Assembly (NCBI GenBank): GCA_028819075.1
Contig: JAPPMM010000039.1
Coordinates: forward strand, 1 to 64,000
Length of the DNA stretch: 64,000 nt
Direction: 5' to 3'
From: Gammaproteobacteria bacterium
GTDB taxonomy: Bacteria; Gemmatimonadota; Gemmatimonadetes; Longimicrobiales; Gaopeijiaceae
The position numbers were made by a program, and so were the translations under genes. Below the pieces are notes generated by a model. That model worked only from the letters and a program-made list of their open reading frames with translations, did not search any database and was not told the DNA's origin. The first letter of the stretch is position 1. Every line of letters begins with the position of its first letter. Shown here in pieces: positions 31,181 through 40,732 of this stretch.

Positions 31181-33706
31181 CTAACTCAACCACCCCATCA
31201 ACCGCTCCAGCGCGGCTACCAGGTCGGGTTCCTCTTCCAGCACCGCGGCCAGCGGGTCCCTTCCCAACGCAGCCATGCGCGCGGGCGCAGTGCGGATGGT
31301 GTGTTGCCCGATGGCCAGCCCGTCCTCCACCTCGCTCCACTCCAGGGGCATGGAAACGGGGGCACCCGGTCTGGGTCGCACGCAGAAGGGAGCCGCGATC
31401 AGCTTGCCGTGGCCGTTCTGCAGGTAGTCCAGGTAGACCTTGCCCTCGCGCCGGCTCACCCGCCGCTCCACTGTGGCGATCTCGGGCAGTTCGACCGCGA
31501 TCACGCGGCTCATCACCCCGCCGAAGAGCTGCGACTGCTCGTAGGTGCAGCGCCGCCCCAGCGGGATCATGACATGCAGCCCTGACGACCCGCTCGTCTT
31601 CACGTAGCAGGGCAGTCCCGCCTCCCCGCACACCCTGCGGATGCATCGGGCCACCCGGATGACATCGGCGAACGAAGCCTCCTTGGGATCCAGGTCCAGC
31701 ACGCACCAGTCCGGGCGGGAAGGCGTCTCCAGGCGGCTGTGCCAGATGTGCAGCGGGATGGTGCCCATGTTCGCGATGTAGAGGATGGCCTCCGGCGAAT
31801 CGGCGACGAAGTAGTTCAGATCGCGCCCGGAGCTCTCCGAGAAGACGGTCTCGGTGCGCAGCCAGTCCGGGGCCCATTCGGGCGCGTCCTTCTGGTAGAA
31901 CGACTTGCCGTCGATGCCGTCCGGGTAGCGCGTCATGACCAGGGCCCGGTCCGCGAGGTACGGGAGCAGCCAGGGTGAGATGGCCCGGTAGTAGTCGATG
32001 AGATCGCCCTTGGTGTAGCGCTCCTCCGGCCAGAACACCTTGTCCAGGTTGGTGAAATGCACATCCCGCGCGACGCTCGGTGCGCGCACCGGCAGGGGCT
32101 CGGCCAGCGCCTCGCGGGATGCCGCGTCGTCCTCCAGGAAGCACTCGCGCGGCCGCTTGTCCTCGCGGAAGCGGACAAACGACGGATGACGCAGCAGACC
32201 CGCCTCGGTCCACTCCTTGTAGCGCACCTCCGCTACCAGCTCCGGGCGGACCCAGCGCTGCACGCGGCCGGGCATGAAAACTCCCTCTCCGGTAGCCGGA
32301 CACTCGTCGACCTCGATCTCGAGGAGCATTTCACGGATCTCGGCGAGCTGGTCGGCCGTGAATCCCGTGCCGACGCTGCCCGCGTGCACCAGCGTGTCGC
32401 CCTGGTAGCGGGCCAGGTGCAGCGAACTCAGCCCTGGTCGCTCGTCCCGCGGCTCCGACCACCCGACGACGACGAAGTCCCCGGTCTCCACCGCCCGGAT
32501 CTTCATCCAGGAGCCCGAGCGCGCCGACACGTAGATGCTGTCCGCCTTCTTGGCGACCACGCCCTCGAGCCGCATCTGCGTGACGTGTTCGTACATGACC
32601 TCGCCCGTCTCGGCGATGTGATCGCAGTAGTGGAGCGGCCCCGCGGGAGGCAGCACCTCGCGCAGCACCTGCTTGCGCGCCAGCAGCGGCAGGCCGCGCA
32701 GATCGAGGCCGCCCACCGCCAGCAGGTCGAAGACGTACATGCGCGCGGGGAGCTCGACCGCGGCGCGCTGGATGTCGGCGTGGTTCTGCAGGCGGCCGCG
32801 CTTCTGCAGGCGGCCGAAGCTGGGCAGCCCGGCGGCGTCGTGGACCACCACCTCGCCGTCGACGATCACATGGCCGAACGGGAGGCCGCGCACGGCCCGG
32901 GCGATCTCCGGGAAAGTCGCCGTGAGATCGTTCCCGTTCCTCGACCAGAGCACCGCCTCGCCGCCTTCGCGGGCGCCGATGATGCGGTAGCCGTCGTACT
33001 TGATCTCGAAGACCCACCCGGGGCGCGTGAACGGGGTGTCGCGCGAGGTCGCGAGCATCGGCCGCACCGTGCGGGACTCGACCCGGAGCTCGCGCGCGCC
33101 CAGCTCCAGGGCCCGCTCCTCCACCGCGGCCTGACGCCGCTCCGGATGCGCGACCTCGTCCACCGAGAGCCCCGAATAGACCGACTCGACCGGGTAGGCG
33201 CCGGTGCCGCGCTCGTCCACCCAGGCATCGGACTCCTTGATCAGGAGCCACGAGTTCTCGGACTGGCGCGTCTTCACCAGCGTCCAGCGGCCGTTCAGCT
33301 TGAAGCCGCGCAGATCGAAGAGCAGCTTGCCGCTCTCGAGCCCCGCGCGCGGATCCTCGACCGGCACCCACACGCCCTTGTCCCAGAGGATGACCGAGCC
33401 GGCCCCGTAGTTGCCCTCCGGGATCACGCCTTCGAACTCCGCGTAGTCCAGGGGATGGTCCTCGACGTGGACGGCCATGCGCTTGTCCTGCGGGTTGGGC
33501 GAGGGCCCCCTGGGAACGGCCCACGAGAGCAGAACCCCGTCCAGCTCCAGCCGGAAGTCCCAGTGCAGGCGCGTGGCATCGTGCTGCTGGACGACGAAGA
33601 GACGGCTTCCGGCCAGCGCCGCGCCGCCGAACGGCTCCGGAGTGCGCGACGCCTGCCGCTTGGCGCGATACTCGGCGAGCTTGTCGCGGGATGCGCGATC
33701 AGGCAT
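31181..33706 (-). CDS. ligD: Multifunctional DNA ligase D (PE-LIG-POL)
   Basis: An 841-residue NHEJ enzyme. The N-terminal phosphoesterase domain covers FVVQQHDATRLHWDFRLELD to EGVIPEGNYGAGSVILWDKG. The ATP-dependent ligase domain has the adenylated lysine in FEIKYDGYR (Lys236), then VIVDGEVVVHD and GVVAKKADSIYVSARSGSW. The C-terminal primase-polymerase domain has FWPEERYTKGDLIDYYRAIS, RYPDGIDGKSFYQKD and CVLDLDPKEASF (catalytic Asp pair). All three modules look complete. Order PE-LIG-POL is the Pseudomonas type. It is divergent from ku with 79 bp between starts, probably sharing a promoter region. Confidence 0.96.
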   Translation of the reverse strand: MPDRASRDKLAEYRAKRQASRTPEPFGGAALAGSRLFVVQQHDATRLHWDFRLELDGVLLSWAVPRGPSPNPQDKRMAVHVEDHPLDYAEFEGVIPEGNYGAGSVILWDKGVWVPVEDPRAGLESGKLLFDLRGFKLNGRWTLVKTRQSENSWLLIKESDAWVDERGTGAYPVESVYSGLSVDEVAHPERRQAAVEERALELGARELRVESRTVRPMLATSRDTPFTRPGWVFEIKYDGYRIIGAREGGEAVLWSRNGNDLTATFPEIARAVRGLPFGHVIVDGEVVVHDAAGLPSFGRLQKRGRLQNHADIQRAAVELPARMYVFDLLAVGGLDLRGLPLLARKQVLREVLPPAGPLHYCDHIAETGEVMYEHVTQMRLEGVVAKKADSIYVSARSGSWMKIRAVETGDFVVVGWSEPRDERPGLSSLHLARYQGDTLVHAGSVGTGFTADQLAEIREMLLEIEVDECPATGEGVFMPGRVQRWVRPELVAEVRYKEWTEAGLLRHPSFVRFREDKRPRECFLEDDAASREALAEPLPVRAPSVARDVHFTNLDKVFWPEERYTKGDLIDYYRAISPWLLPYLADRALVMTRYPDGIDGKSFYQKDAPEWAPDWLRTETVFSESSGRDLNYFVADSPEAILYIANMGTIPLHIWHSRLETPSRPDWCVLDLDPKEASFADVIRVARCIRRVCGEAGLPCYVKTSGSSGLHVMIPLGRRCTYEQSQLFGGVMSRVIAVELPEIATVERRVSRREGKVYLDYLQNGHGKLIAAPFCVRPRPGAPVSMPLEWSEVEDGLAIGQHTIRTAPARMAALGRDPLAAVLEEEPDLVAALERLMGWLS

Positions 33707-33785
33707 CGGCCTTCCCTTTGCCGACCCTCGCAACCATCATGTAAGCTCCCCCGCCGATTACGGATACCGATTCCCCGGGGACATC

Positions 33786-34616
33786 ATGGCCGCACGAGCG
33801 ATCGGAACCTCCAGCATCTCCTTCGGTCTCGTCACGATCCCGGTCAAGCTGTTCGCGACCAGCAAGTCGGGCGCGCGCGTCAGCTTCAACTGGATCGACC
33901 GCAAGACCGGCGTCCGGGTGCGTCAGCAGTACTTCAACCCCGACAACAACCAAGTCGTGCCCAAGGACGACATGGTCAAGGGATACCAGTTCGCGAAGAA
34001 CCAGTTCGTCGTCTTCGAGCCCGATGAACTCAAGGTGCTGGAACAGCCCAAGACCGACGCCATCGAGATCGCCGAGTTCGTCCCCGCCGAGCAGGTCGAG
34101 CGGGTCTACTTCGACCGGGCCTACTACCTGGGACCGGACCGGGGCGGCGCCCGCGCCTATCGCCTGCTGGCCGCCGCGCTGGAGCAGACGGGACGCGTTG
34201 CGGTCGCGCGCTTCGCCACCCGCGGCAAGCAGTACCTGGTGATGGTGCGCCCGTACAGGGACGGGCTGATGCTCGAACAGTTGCGCTACCAGACCGAGGT
34301 CCGGTCCTGGGACGAAGTCCCGGTCGAGGAGGGCGAGATCAACCGCGCGGAACTCGACCTGGCGGTCCAGATGATCGAGCAGCGGACCGCGGAGGAATTC
34401 CAGCCCGACGACTACAAGGACGAAGTGCGCGAGCGCCAGCTCGAGCTGATCCAGCAGAAGATCGACGGCGAACAGATCACCGTGGCGCCCTCGGCCGAGC
34501 CGCAGGCCCAGATCATCGACCTGATGGCGGCGCTGAAGGCGAGCATCGCGGGAGAGGGCGGCGCGGAAGGCGAGGGGGACGCGGCGAAGCCTGTGCGGAA
34601 GGCGGCTACCGGCTGA
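33786..34616 (+). CDS. ku: Non-homologous end-joining protein Ku
   Basis: A 276-residue bacterial Ku that forms a ring on DNA ends and recruits LigD. Motifs are ARAIGTSSISFGLVTIPVKL, RQQYFNPDNNQVVPKDDMVK, GYQFAKNQFVVFEPDELKVL, PAEQVERVYFDRAYYLGPD and VEEGEINRAELDLAVQMIEQ. The C-terminal extension is short, basic and alanine-rich (AAKPVRKAATG). The ATG at 33786 is the family start. Paired divergently with ligD, it completes a two-gene NHEJ system. Confidence 0.96.
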   Translation: MAARAIGTSSISFGLVTIPVKLFATSKSGARVSFNWIDRKTGVRVRQQYFNPDNNQVVPKDDMVKGYQFAKNQFVVFEPDELKVLEQPKTDAIEIAEFVPAEQVERVYFDRAYYLGPDRGGARAYRLLAAALEQTGRVAVARFATRGKQYLVMVRPYRDGLMLEQLRYQTEVRSWDEVPVEEGEINRAELDLAVQMIEQRTAEEFQPDDYKDEVRERQLELIQQKIDGEQITVAPSAEPQAQIIDLMAALKASIAGEGGAEGEGDAAKPVRKAATG

Positions 34617-34626
34617 GATCCGTCAC

Positions 34627-36393
34627 CTAGTCGATCCCCCCGCCCGGCTGCGCGGCGCTCTCCACCCGTATCGACAGGATGTCGATGTCGTGGTACTGCT
34701 GGTGACGGATGGCCGAGGCGTAGTGGCGCAGAAGCCTCAGAGGGATCTCCGACCCGCCGCTCGGGGCCCCCTCGCTGAGCATCACCAGCTGGTCCTCGAT
34801 GTTCGTCTCGTCGGTGGTTGCGATGAACTCGAGGTCGGCTGCGCCGCCGTCGCTTCCGGCGATGAGAAGCAGGCGGCGTTCCGATGCGTCCGTCTCCTCA
34901 TCCTCGTCATCCGCTCCCCGCATGAGGATGTGCGCGGTCTCCTCGCCCACGGCGCGCAGGCGCCGCTCCATGTCCTCGTTCCAGCCCTTGCGCGCGGCGA
35001 ACGTCACCATGAAGTCGTCGATCTCTGACCAGATACCGGGCGTGAGCCGTGTCTTCAGGCGCGATCGACGTCCTCCGACCATCTCCTCGAACATCGCCAG
35101 CAGGATGACGGTGAAGCCGCCGACGGTCATGCCGTTGCCGAGCAGTTCGCCCCAGATGCCCTGGAAGTACTCCGGATAGATCCAGTCGAACTGGAACGCG
35201 AGCCCGATCCAGAACGCGACGCCGACCACCAGACCCTTGCGGTAGTCCAGGCCCTCCTGAAGCAGAATCCTCATCCCGAAGACGAAGATCAGGGCCACGA
35301 TGATGACGAAGTAGGCCGCGACGACCGGCCCCGGGATCGCGATGATCAGGTTGATGAACTTGGGCAGAAACGCGAGCGAGACGAACACGATGCCGACGCA
35401 GATCCCGATCCGGCGGGCGGCGACTCCGGTGAGTTCCGCGACGCTGATGCTCATGCCGTAGGTGGTGTTCGGAACCGTCCCCGCGAGGCCGGACAGCAGA
35501 TTGCCCACGCCGTCGGCCGAGATCGCGCCCTGGATGGAGCGAAAGTCGATCGCCCGCAGCCTGCGCCACGAGACCCGCTGAATCGCGATGGCGTCTCCGA
35601 GCGTGTCGAGCGCGCCCACCAGCGTCACCATGATGAAGGACGGCAGCAGAGCCCAGAACTCCGGGCGGAAGCTCAGGTCGACCCCGGGATAGGCGAGTTG
35701 CGGAAGCCCGATCCAGGCGGCGTCCGCGACCGACGACGTGTCGTACATGCCGAACCCCAGCCTGGCGGTGAGGCAGCCCGCGACGATGCCGATGGCCGGA
35801 GCCCACAGGCGCAGCACCCCGGAGGAACGAAGCGGAACCAGGATCATCACCAGCAGCGTCACTCCCGCGATGACCGGGCCCGCGGCAGGTGAAACGTCCG
35901 GGGGCACCTCGCCCAGCTTGTTGACGATGAGGGGCGAGAGGGTCACCGGGATGAGCAGCAGCACGGTGCCGGCCACCGTGGGCGTGAAGATGCGCCTGAG
36001 CAGCGCCATCCTCGCCGCCAGGACGAACTGAACCAGGGCGGACGCGATGATCAGGGTCGCGAGCATGCCCGGCCCCCCCTGTTGCAGGGCTGTCACGCTC
36101 ACCGCGAGGAACGCGCTCGTGCTCCCCATCACGAGGATGTAGCCCGCGCCGACGCGCCCGATCTTGCGCGCCTGGATCGCCGTCGTCACCCCGCTGATCA
36201 CCAGCGCCGCGCACACCGCCCACGACAGGTAGTCGTCGCCCATGCCGGCGACGGTGATCATCACGGTGGGCGTCAGGATGACGCTGGCAATGCAGAGGAT
36301 GGCGTACTGGATGCCCAGCCCGACCGTGATCGGCAGGGGAGGACGCTCGTCGGGTTCGTAGCGGACGTCCTGCCGGTCGACACCCGGGCTCAC
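34627..36393 (-). CDS. NCS2 uracil/xanthine permease with extra C-terminal domain
   Basis: A 588-residue protein. Residues 1-440 are an NCS2 nucleobase transporter with about 14 helices (LGIQYAILCIASVILTPTVM, GDAIAIQR, GNLLSGLAGTVPNTTYGMSI). Residues from about 450 on are soluble: DFMVTFAARKGWNEDMERRL, VGEETAHILM, LLLIAGSDGGAADLEFIATT, LRLLRHYASAIRHQQYHDID. This tail resembles a histidine-kinase-like ATPase of the RsbW type, though clear N and G boxes are not visible. Plain NCS2 permeases lack it. GTG at 36393 is chosen because GAGGA lies at 36400-36404. Uric acid, xanthine or uracil are possible substrates. Confidence 0.85.
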   Translation of the reverse strand: MSPGVDRQDVRYEPDERPPLPITVGLGIQYAILCIASVILTPTVMITVAGMGDDYLSWAVCAALVISGVTTAIQARKIGRVGAGYILVMGSTSAFLAVSVTALQQGGPGMLATLIIASALVQFVLAARMALLRRIFTPTVAGTVLLLIPVTLSPLIVNKLGEVPPDVSPAAGPVIAGVTLLVMILVPLRSSGVLRLWAPAIGIVAGCLTARLGFGMYDTSSVADAAWIGLPQLAYPGVDLSFRPEFWALLPSFIMVTLVGALDTLGDAIAIQRVSWRRLRAIDFRSIQGAISADGVGNLLSGLAGTVPNTTYGMSISVAELTGVAARRIGICVGIVFVSLAFLPKFINLIIAIPGPVVAAYFVIIVALIFVFGMRILLQEGLDYRKGLVVGVAFWIGLAFQFDWIYPEYFQGIWGELLGNGMTVGGFTVILLAMFEEMVGGRRSRLKTRLTPGIWSEIDDFMVTFAARKGWNEDMERRLRAVGEETAHILMRGADDEDEETDASERRLLLIAGSDGGAADLEFIATTDETNIEDQLVMLSEGAPSGGSEIPLRLLRHYASAIRHQQYHDIDILSIRVESAAQPGGGID

Positions 36394-36491
36394 CGGGCTT
36401 CCTCGCTGCGACGTGTCATGCGGGCTCCCCAATCGAGTCGGTCCCGGTTGGTGACGGTGTAGGCTTCGCGCTGCGGGATCAGGCCGCGGGA

Positions 36492-37787
36492 TCAGCTTGC
36501 CGCGGACCGCTGCGTGTCGACGCGCACCACTGCGTGCACGCCCCACGCAACCGCCAGGTGCGCCGGTACCGCGACCGCCAGATGATACCCGTTCACCTGG
36601 TCGAGCCCGGGAACAACCTGCATCACGAGGCCGAGGACCGACACCCCGGCCGCCAGCAGCGCCGTTCGGGCCGCCAGCCGGCGCCACCTGCCGGCGAAGA
36701 CCGCCGGGACGAGCGCAACCGCCAGCACCAGCGACAGCGGGTTCGCCTGGAGGAAGTTCTCGTTCCAGTGCATGAACTCGTGGGCGGTGAAGTGCGACAC
36801 GATCATCACCAGCCCGGACAGGCCGGCGGCGAGAGACCATACGCCGGCGAGCAGCACGAACTCCGCCCTGAGGAAGGCCATCAGGGTCGGCCCGGCGGTG
36901 CTCAGCCGCGGAGAAGCGACCACCGCCGCCGCTCCGGCGAGCCATGCGGCGAGCATCACGCCGACCAGGGCGAACCAGACGAAGCGCGGAGGCGGCTCGG
37001 CCGGAGGGACGCGGGCCGGATCGTCCAGGACGGCTTCGGATGTGACCAGGTCCGTGTCACCCAGGAAGTCGCGCATCATCATGGGAATGAACATCTCGTC
37101 CCATGCGGTGACGGGACGATCGCCGCGCCCGCCCATGAAGAAGTCGAGCGACACGTAGACCAGCGCATTGCCTGCCGTGAGCCGTCGGGTGTGGAAGCGG
37201 AAGGTCTCGCCCGGGACCTCGCCGAAGCGATCGCGCAGGCGTCCGCCCAGGACGATGTCCAGGGCGTCGCGCACGCGCGTCGAGCAGTTGTCGAGGAAGT
37301 ACTGGTATCGGTACCAGGCGTTTTCCGGGAGCGCGTTGAGCTCGGCCATGCCGAGAAGCCGGAGGCGCTGATCCGGGGTCAGGTCCAGCTCCTGCTCGAC
37401 CACGCCGCGATCCGAGGCCACGTAATGCGCGATCATTCCTTCGGAGGACAGGCCAGCCATCCAGTACTGCCAGTCGCCCAGGAGGAAACGCCAGAAGAAG
37501 CCCTCCTGGCTGATGTCGAACATGCCCCAGTTGTACGACACATCCAGGCCGCGCGCCGGATCCTGGATGCGGATGGCGTTGTGGCCGAACATCTCGTAGA
37601 CCACGGGTCCGGCGCCGACGGTAATGAGCGAGACGCTCAATTCGGAGCCCGGTTCCGGTGCCGGGAGTCCCTGATCCTCCGGGCCCGGCTCCTGGCCCCC
37701 TGCAGCCGAGGCCGGCCAGGCCGCGCATGCCGCCAGCGAGGCCGCCAGGAACAGGCTCGTTCGGCACATCGCGCTCGGTTTCGACAC
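36492..37787 (-). CDS. DUF4105 domain membrane protein
   Basis: A 431-residue protein with a signal peptide (AACAAWPASAAG), a periplasmic N-terminal DUF4105 (Lnb-type) domain and four to five C-terminal helices. DUF4105 motifs are ELSVSLITVGAGPVVYEMFG, HNAIRI, VSYNWGMFD, and FLDNCSTRVRDALD with its conserved Cys-Ser. The family may act as periplasmic thiol hydrolases or proteases; activity is not established here. The start is GTG 37787, with AAGGTGAT upstream; ATG 37769 is an alternative. It lies about 100 bp upstream of the NCS2 gene on the same strand. Confidence 0.85.
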   Translation of the reverse strand: MSKPSAMCRTSLFLAASLAACAAWPASAAGGQEPGPEDQGLPAPEPGSELSVSLITVGAGPVVYEMFGHNAIRIQDPARGLDVSYNWGMFDISQEGFFWRFLLGDWQYWMAGLSSEGMIAHYVASDRGVVEQELDLTPDQRLRLLGMAELNALPENAWYRYQYFLDNCSTRVRDALDIVLGGRLRDRFGEVPGETFRFHTRRLTAGNALVYVSLDFFMGGRGDRPVTAWDEMFIPMMMRDFLGDTDLVTSEAVLDDPARVPPAEPPPRFVWFALVGVMLAAWLAGAAAVVASPRLSTAGPTLMAFLRAEFVLLAGVWSLAAGLSGLVMIVSHFTAHEFMHWNENFLQANPLSLVLAVALVPAVFAGRWRRLAARTALLAAGVSVLGLVMQVVPGLDQVNGYHLAVAVPAHLAVAWGVHAVVRVDTQRSAAS

Positions 37788-37860
37788 CGGGGATCACCTT
37801 GTTGGTGAGGACAGGGCTCGCTTCTCCGTTGCGCCGTACACCGTCTGACGCGGGCTGCTC

Positions 37861-38000
37861 CTCCGGCAACGCCGCGGGTGCGCAGGCGGAAGATGGTCCC
37901 GCAACCGTGACGACGGAAAGGCCGCGCCGACGTGGCGGGCTCGCGAGGGGCTCCGGTGGTCGGGCCGCCGACGCCGGGCCGGTAGCCCGGAACGCGCCCA
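37861..38000 (+). promoter_or_regulatory. Possible cobalamin riboswitch-like leader
   Basis: This is part of the 303-bp gap between divergent genes. In order it holds CGGCAACGCCGCGGGTGCG (37864), GGTCCCGCAACCGTGACG (37895), CGGAAAGGCC (37913) and GGTAGCCCGGAACGC (37981). These resemble the cobalamin-riboswitch blocks GGGAAC-CGGTGCGA, CCCCGCAACTGT, GGAAGGC and AGCCAGGAGACC in order and spacing. Several consensus positions differ and the 5' P2/P3 part is unclear. The downstream gene is not known to depend on B12, so this is tentative. Nothing else was seen in the gap. Confidence 0.3.
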
Positions 38001-38090
38001 CGGCCTAGACTGCCGTAGAATCGATGGGCCGCCAGCCCGCCGGCGGCCGGCACGACTCGCACCGCCACCGAACAGCCAGGGAGACCCCCG

Positions 38091-40721
38091 ATGCCCGCGG
38101 TCCAACTGCTTGCCCGCCGCCACCCCCGATCCCTCCGCCCCAGCAGAGCCGCGACGGTGATTCTCGGCTCTCTCCTCGTAGCGGCCGTGACCACGGCGTG
38201 CGACTCCGGCGGCGGATCGTCCGCAGGAGAAGCCCCGCCCGCGCGACCCGACCCGGCTTCCGGGCGCCCGTACGCGGCGTCGGCGCACGGCGGCAACTAC
38301 ATGCAGAACTACTACTTCCCGCCCGCCCCCAGCTCCACCCCGTGGTATCCCGCCTGGGCGCCCGACGGCCAGAGCATCGCGGTGGGAATGAGCGGATCCA
38401 TCTGGAGCGTCGACCCCGCGACCGGAGCCGCGACCGAGCTGGTGCGCTCGGACGACTACCTCTCCTCCCCGAACTGGTCGCCCGACGGCCGCTGGCTGGT
38501 CTACACCGCCGACGCGGGCAGCGGGCCCATCCAGCTGGAGGTGCTGGACACGAGCAACGGGGAGGTCCACCGCCTCACCGACGACGCCGAGATCTACGTC
38601 GACCCGCGCTTTTCGCCCGACGGCACCCGCCTTGCCTACGTCTCCACCGCTCCCAGCGGCTTCTTCAACATCTACATCCGCGAGATCGCCGACGGGCAGT
38701 GGGCAGGCGACGAGATCGCGGTCACCTACGACAACACCTTCGGGCGCAGCCGCCTCTACTTCGGCGCGTGGGACATGCACATCTCGCCCTCTTGGCTGCC
38801 CTCGGGCGAGGAGCTGCTCATCGTCTCCAACCGCGACGTACCCCTGGGGAGCGGCAACGTCTACCGGATCCCCGCGGGCGCGAACGGCATCGACAGCCGC
38901 GTAGCCGTGCTGGAGGAGCAAACCCTCTACCGCACCCAGCCGGACGTCTCCATCGACGGGCGCCGCTTCGTGTACTCGTCCACGGCCGGCGCCGCCGACC
39001 AGTTCAACAACCTGTACGTCCAGCCCACGGCAGGAGGCGAGCCCTACAAGCTCACCTTCTTCGAGCACGATGCCTTCCACCCGCGCTGGTCGCCGGACGG
39101 CGAGTGGATCGCCTTCATCACCAACGAGGGCGGGCTTCCCCAGCTTGCGCTGCTCGAGACCTACGGCGGCGCGCTGCGCACGGTCAACATCACGGAGCGC
39201 CGCTGGAAGGAGCCCATGGGCACGCTCACGGTGACCACGATGGACACCGACGGGGAACCGGTCGGCACGCGCATCCACCTCACCGCTTCCGACGGCAAGC
39301 ATTACACCCCGCCCGACGCCTACTCGCGGATCAGCCGCGCGCGCGACCACATCTTCCATCACATCGGAACGTTCGAGATCGAACTGCCCCCCGGCACCGC
39401 CCGAATGACCGTCGTCCGCGGCTTCGAGCACACCCCCCGCGAGTTCGACGTGGAAATCGTCGCCGGCGAAGAAGTCGGCATGACCGTCCAACTCGACGAA
39501 ATATCGGACCTGAGCGACGAAGGCTGGTACTCCGGCTCGACCCACGTGCACATGAACTACGCCGGCAACCTCCACAACACTCTCGAGAACCTCATGATGA
39601 TGTCGGAGGCCGAGGACCAGGACGTGGTGGCCGAACAGATCGCCAACAAGGACAACCGAATTCTCGACCACCAGTTCTTCGTGCCCGGCGGCGGCGCCCA
39701 CCCGCTCTCCCGTCCGGACATGGTGCTGGTGGTGGGCCAGGAGTACCGCCCGCCCTTCTATGGGCACGTCTTCATGTTCGGGATGACCGACCACCTCATC
39801 TCCCCGTATGTGACCGGGTACGAGCAGACCGCGATCGAGAGCCTCTATCCCTCCAACACCGACATGTTCAGGAAGGCCAAGGCGCAGGGCGCGACCACCG
39901 CCTACGTGCATTCCGGCTACAGCGGCGACCCGCTCGAGGGAAACCTGGGAGGCGCCAAGGGCTTCATCGTGGACGCGGCGCTCGAGACCACCGACGGCGT
40001 CGAGTGGTCCACCCCACAGGACGGCTATCCGCCCGTCTACGCGGTCTGGAGCAACGATTTGCGCTCCTACGTGGTGGGTGGCGAGGACTCCATCTCCAAC
40101 CTGCACGCGACCCCGCTGGTGGGCTCGATGCGCACCTACATCCGCACGCCGGACGGCGAGTTGTCGATGGAGGGCTGGTTCGAGGGCATGCGCGCCGGCA
40201 ACTCCTTCGTCTCCAGCGGCCCGCTCCTGGACGTCACGGTCGACGGACGCATTCCGGGGGAGGACCTGGAGATGGCCTCCGGCGGCGAGGTGACGGTTCG
40301 GGTCCGCGCCTGGGGCGTCGTGCCCATGCGCACGGCGGTCATCGTGATGAACGGAGAGGTCGTGGAGGAGATACCGTTCGAGGGCGACCGGTTGTCACTC
40401 GATGTCGAGCGCACCGTGCAGGTGGAGCGCAGCGGCTGGATCCACGTGCGCGTCCGTGGAGACAGGGAGGACCGCGCACCGCTGGACACCTCCTACCCGC
40501 TCGCGCTCACCAACCCGGTGTGGCTTACGGTCGCCGGCGCGCCCATTCGCAGCCGGAGCGCGGCCGACTACGCGCTCCGCTGGATCGACAGGCTGCAGGA
40601 GATGGCGGAGGAGTGGCCCGGCTGGCGTTCGGACGCCGAGAAGGCGCACGTGTACGCCCAGTTCGACGAGGCGCGTGCCATCTACCGCAGCCGGGGGGAG
40701 GAGGCAGCGCCGGGGACCTGA
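38091..40721 (+). CDS. Lipoprotein with TolB-like propeller and CehA/McbA metallohydrolase domain
   Basis: An 876-residue exported lipoprotein (lipobox VTTAC, Cys37). Residues 70-350 form a TolB-type propeller with repeats WYPAWAPDGQSIAVG, SPNWSPDGRWLVYTA, DPRFSPDGTRLAYVS and HPRWSPDGEWIAFIT. A carboxypeptidase-regulatory-like linker (PPGTARMTVVRGFEHTPREF) follows. The PHP-related CehA/McbA domain starts at WYSGSTHVHMNY (His485, His487), continues VVGQEYRPPFYGHVFMFG and AYVHSGYSG, then a C-terminal beta domain. It probably hydrolyses esters or carbamates in the envelope; the substrate is unknown. The two-module fusion recurs in Gemmatimonadota-like genomes, as far as I recall. Confidence 0.85.
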   Translation: MPAVQLLARRHPRSLRPSRAATVILGSLLVAAVTTACDSGGGSSAGEAPPARPDPASGRPYAASAHGGNYMQNYYFPPAPSSTPWYPAWAPDGQSIAVGMSGSIWSVDPATGAATELVRSDDYLSSPNWSPDGRWLVYTADAGSGPIQLEVLDTSNGEVHRLTDDAEIYVDPRFSPDGTRLAYVSTAPSGFFNIYIREIADGQWAGDEIAVTYDNTFGRSRLYFGAWDMHISPSWLPSGEELLIVSNRDVPLGSGNVYRIPAGANGIDSRVAVLEEQTLYRTQPDVSIDGRRFVYSSTAGAADQFNNLYVQPTAGGEPYKLTFFEHDAFHPRWSPDGEWIAFITNEGGLPQLALLETYGGALRTVNITERRWKEPMGTLTVTTMDTDGEPVGTRIHLTASDGKHYTPPDAYSRISRARDHIFHHIGTFEIELPPGTARMTVVRGFEHTPREFDVEIVAGEEVGMTVQLDEISDLSDEGWYSGSTHVHMNYAGNLHNTLENLMMMSEAEDQDVVAEQIANKDNRILDHQFFVPGGGAHPLSRPDMVLVVGQEYRPPFYGHVFMFGMTDHLISPYVTGYEQTAIESLYPSNTDMFRKAKAQGATTAYVHSGYSGDPLEGNLGGAKGFIVDAALETTDGVEWSTPQDGYPPVYAVWSNDLRSYVVGGEDSISNLHATPLVGSMRTYIRTPDGELSMEGWFEGMRAGNSFVSSGPLLDVTVDGRIPGEDLEMASGGEVTVRVRAWGVVPMRTAVIVMNGEVVEEIPFEGDRLSLDVERTVQVERSGWIHVRVRGDREDRAPLDTSYPLALTNPVWLTVAGAPIRSRSAADYALRWIDRLQEMAEEWPGWRSDAEKAHVYAQFDEARAIYRSRGEEAAPGT

Positions 40722-40732
40722 CTCGGTTCGCC

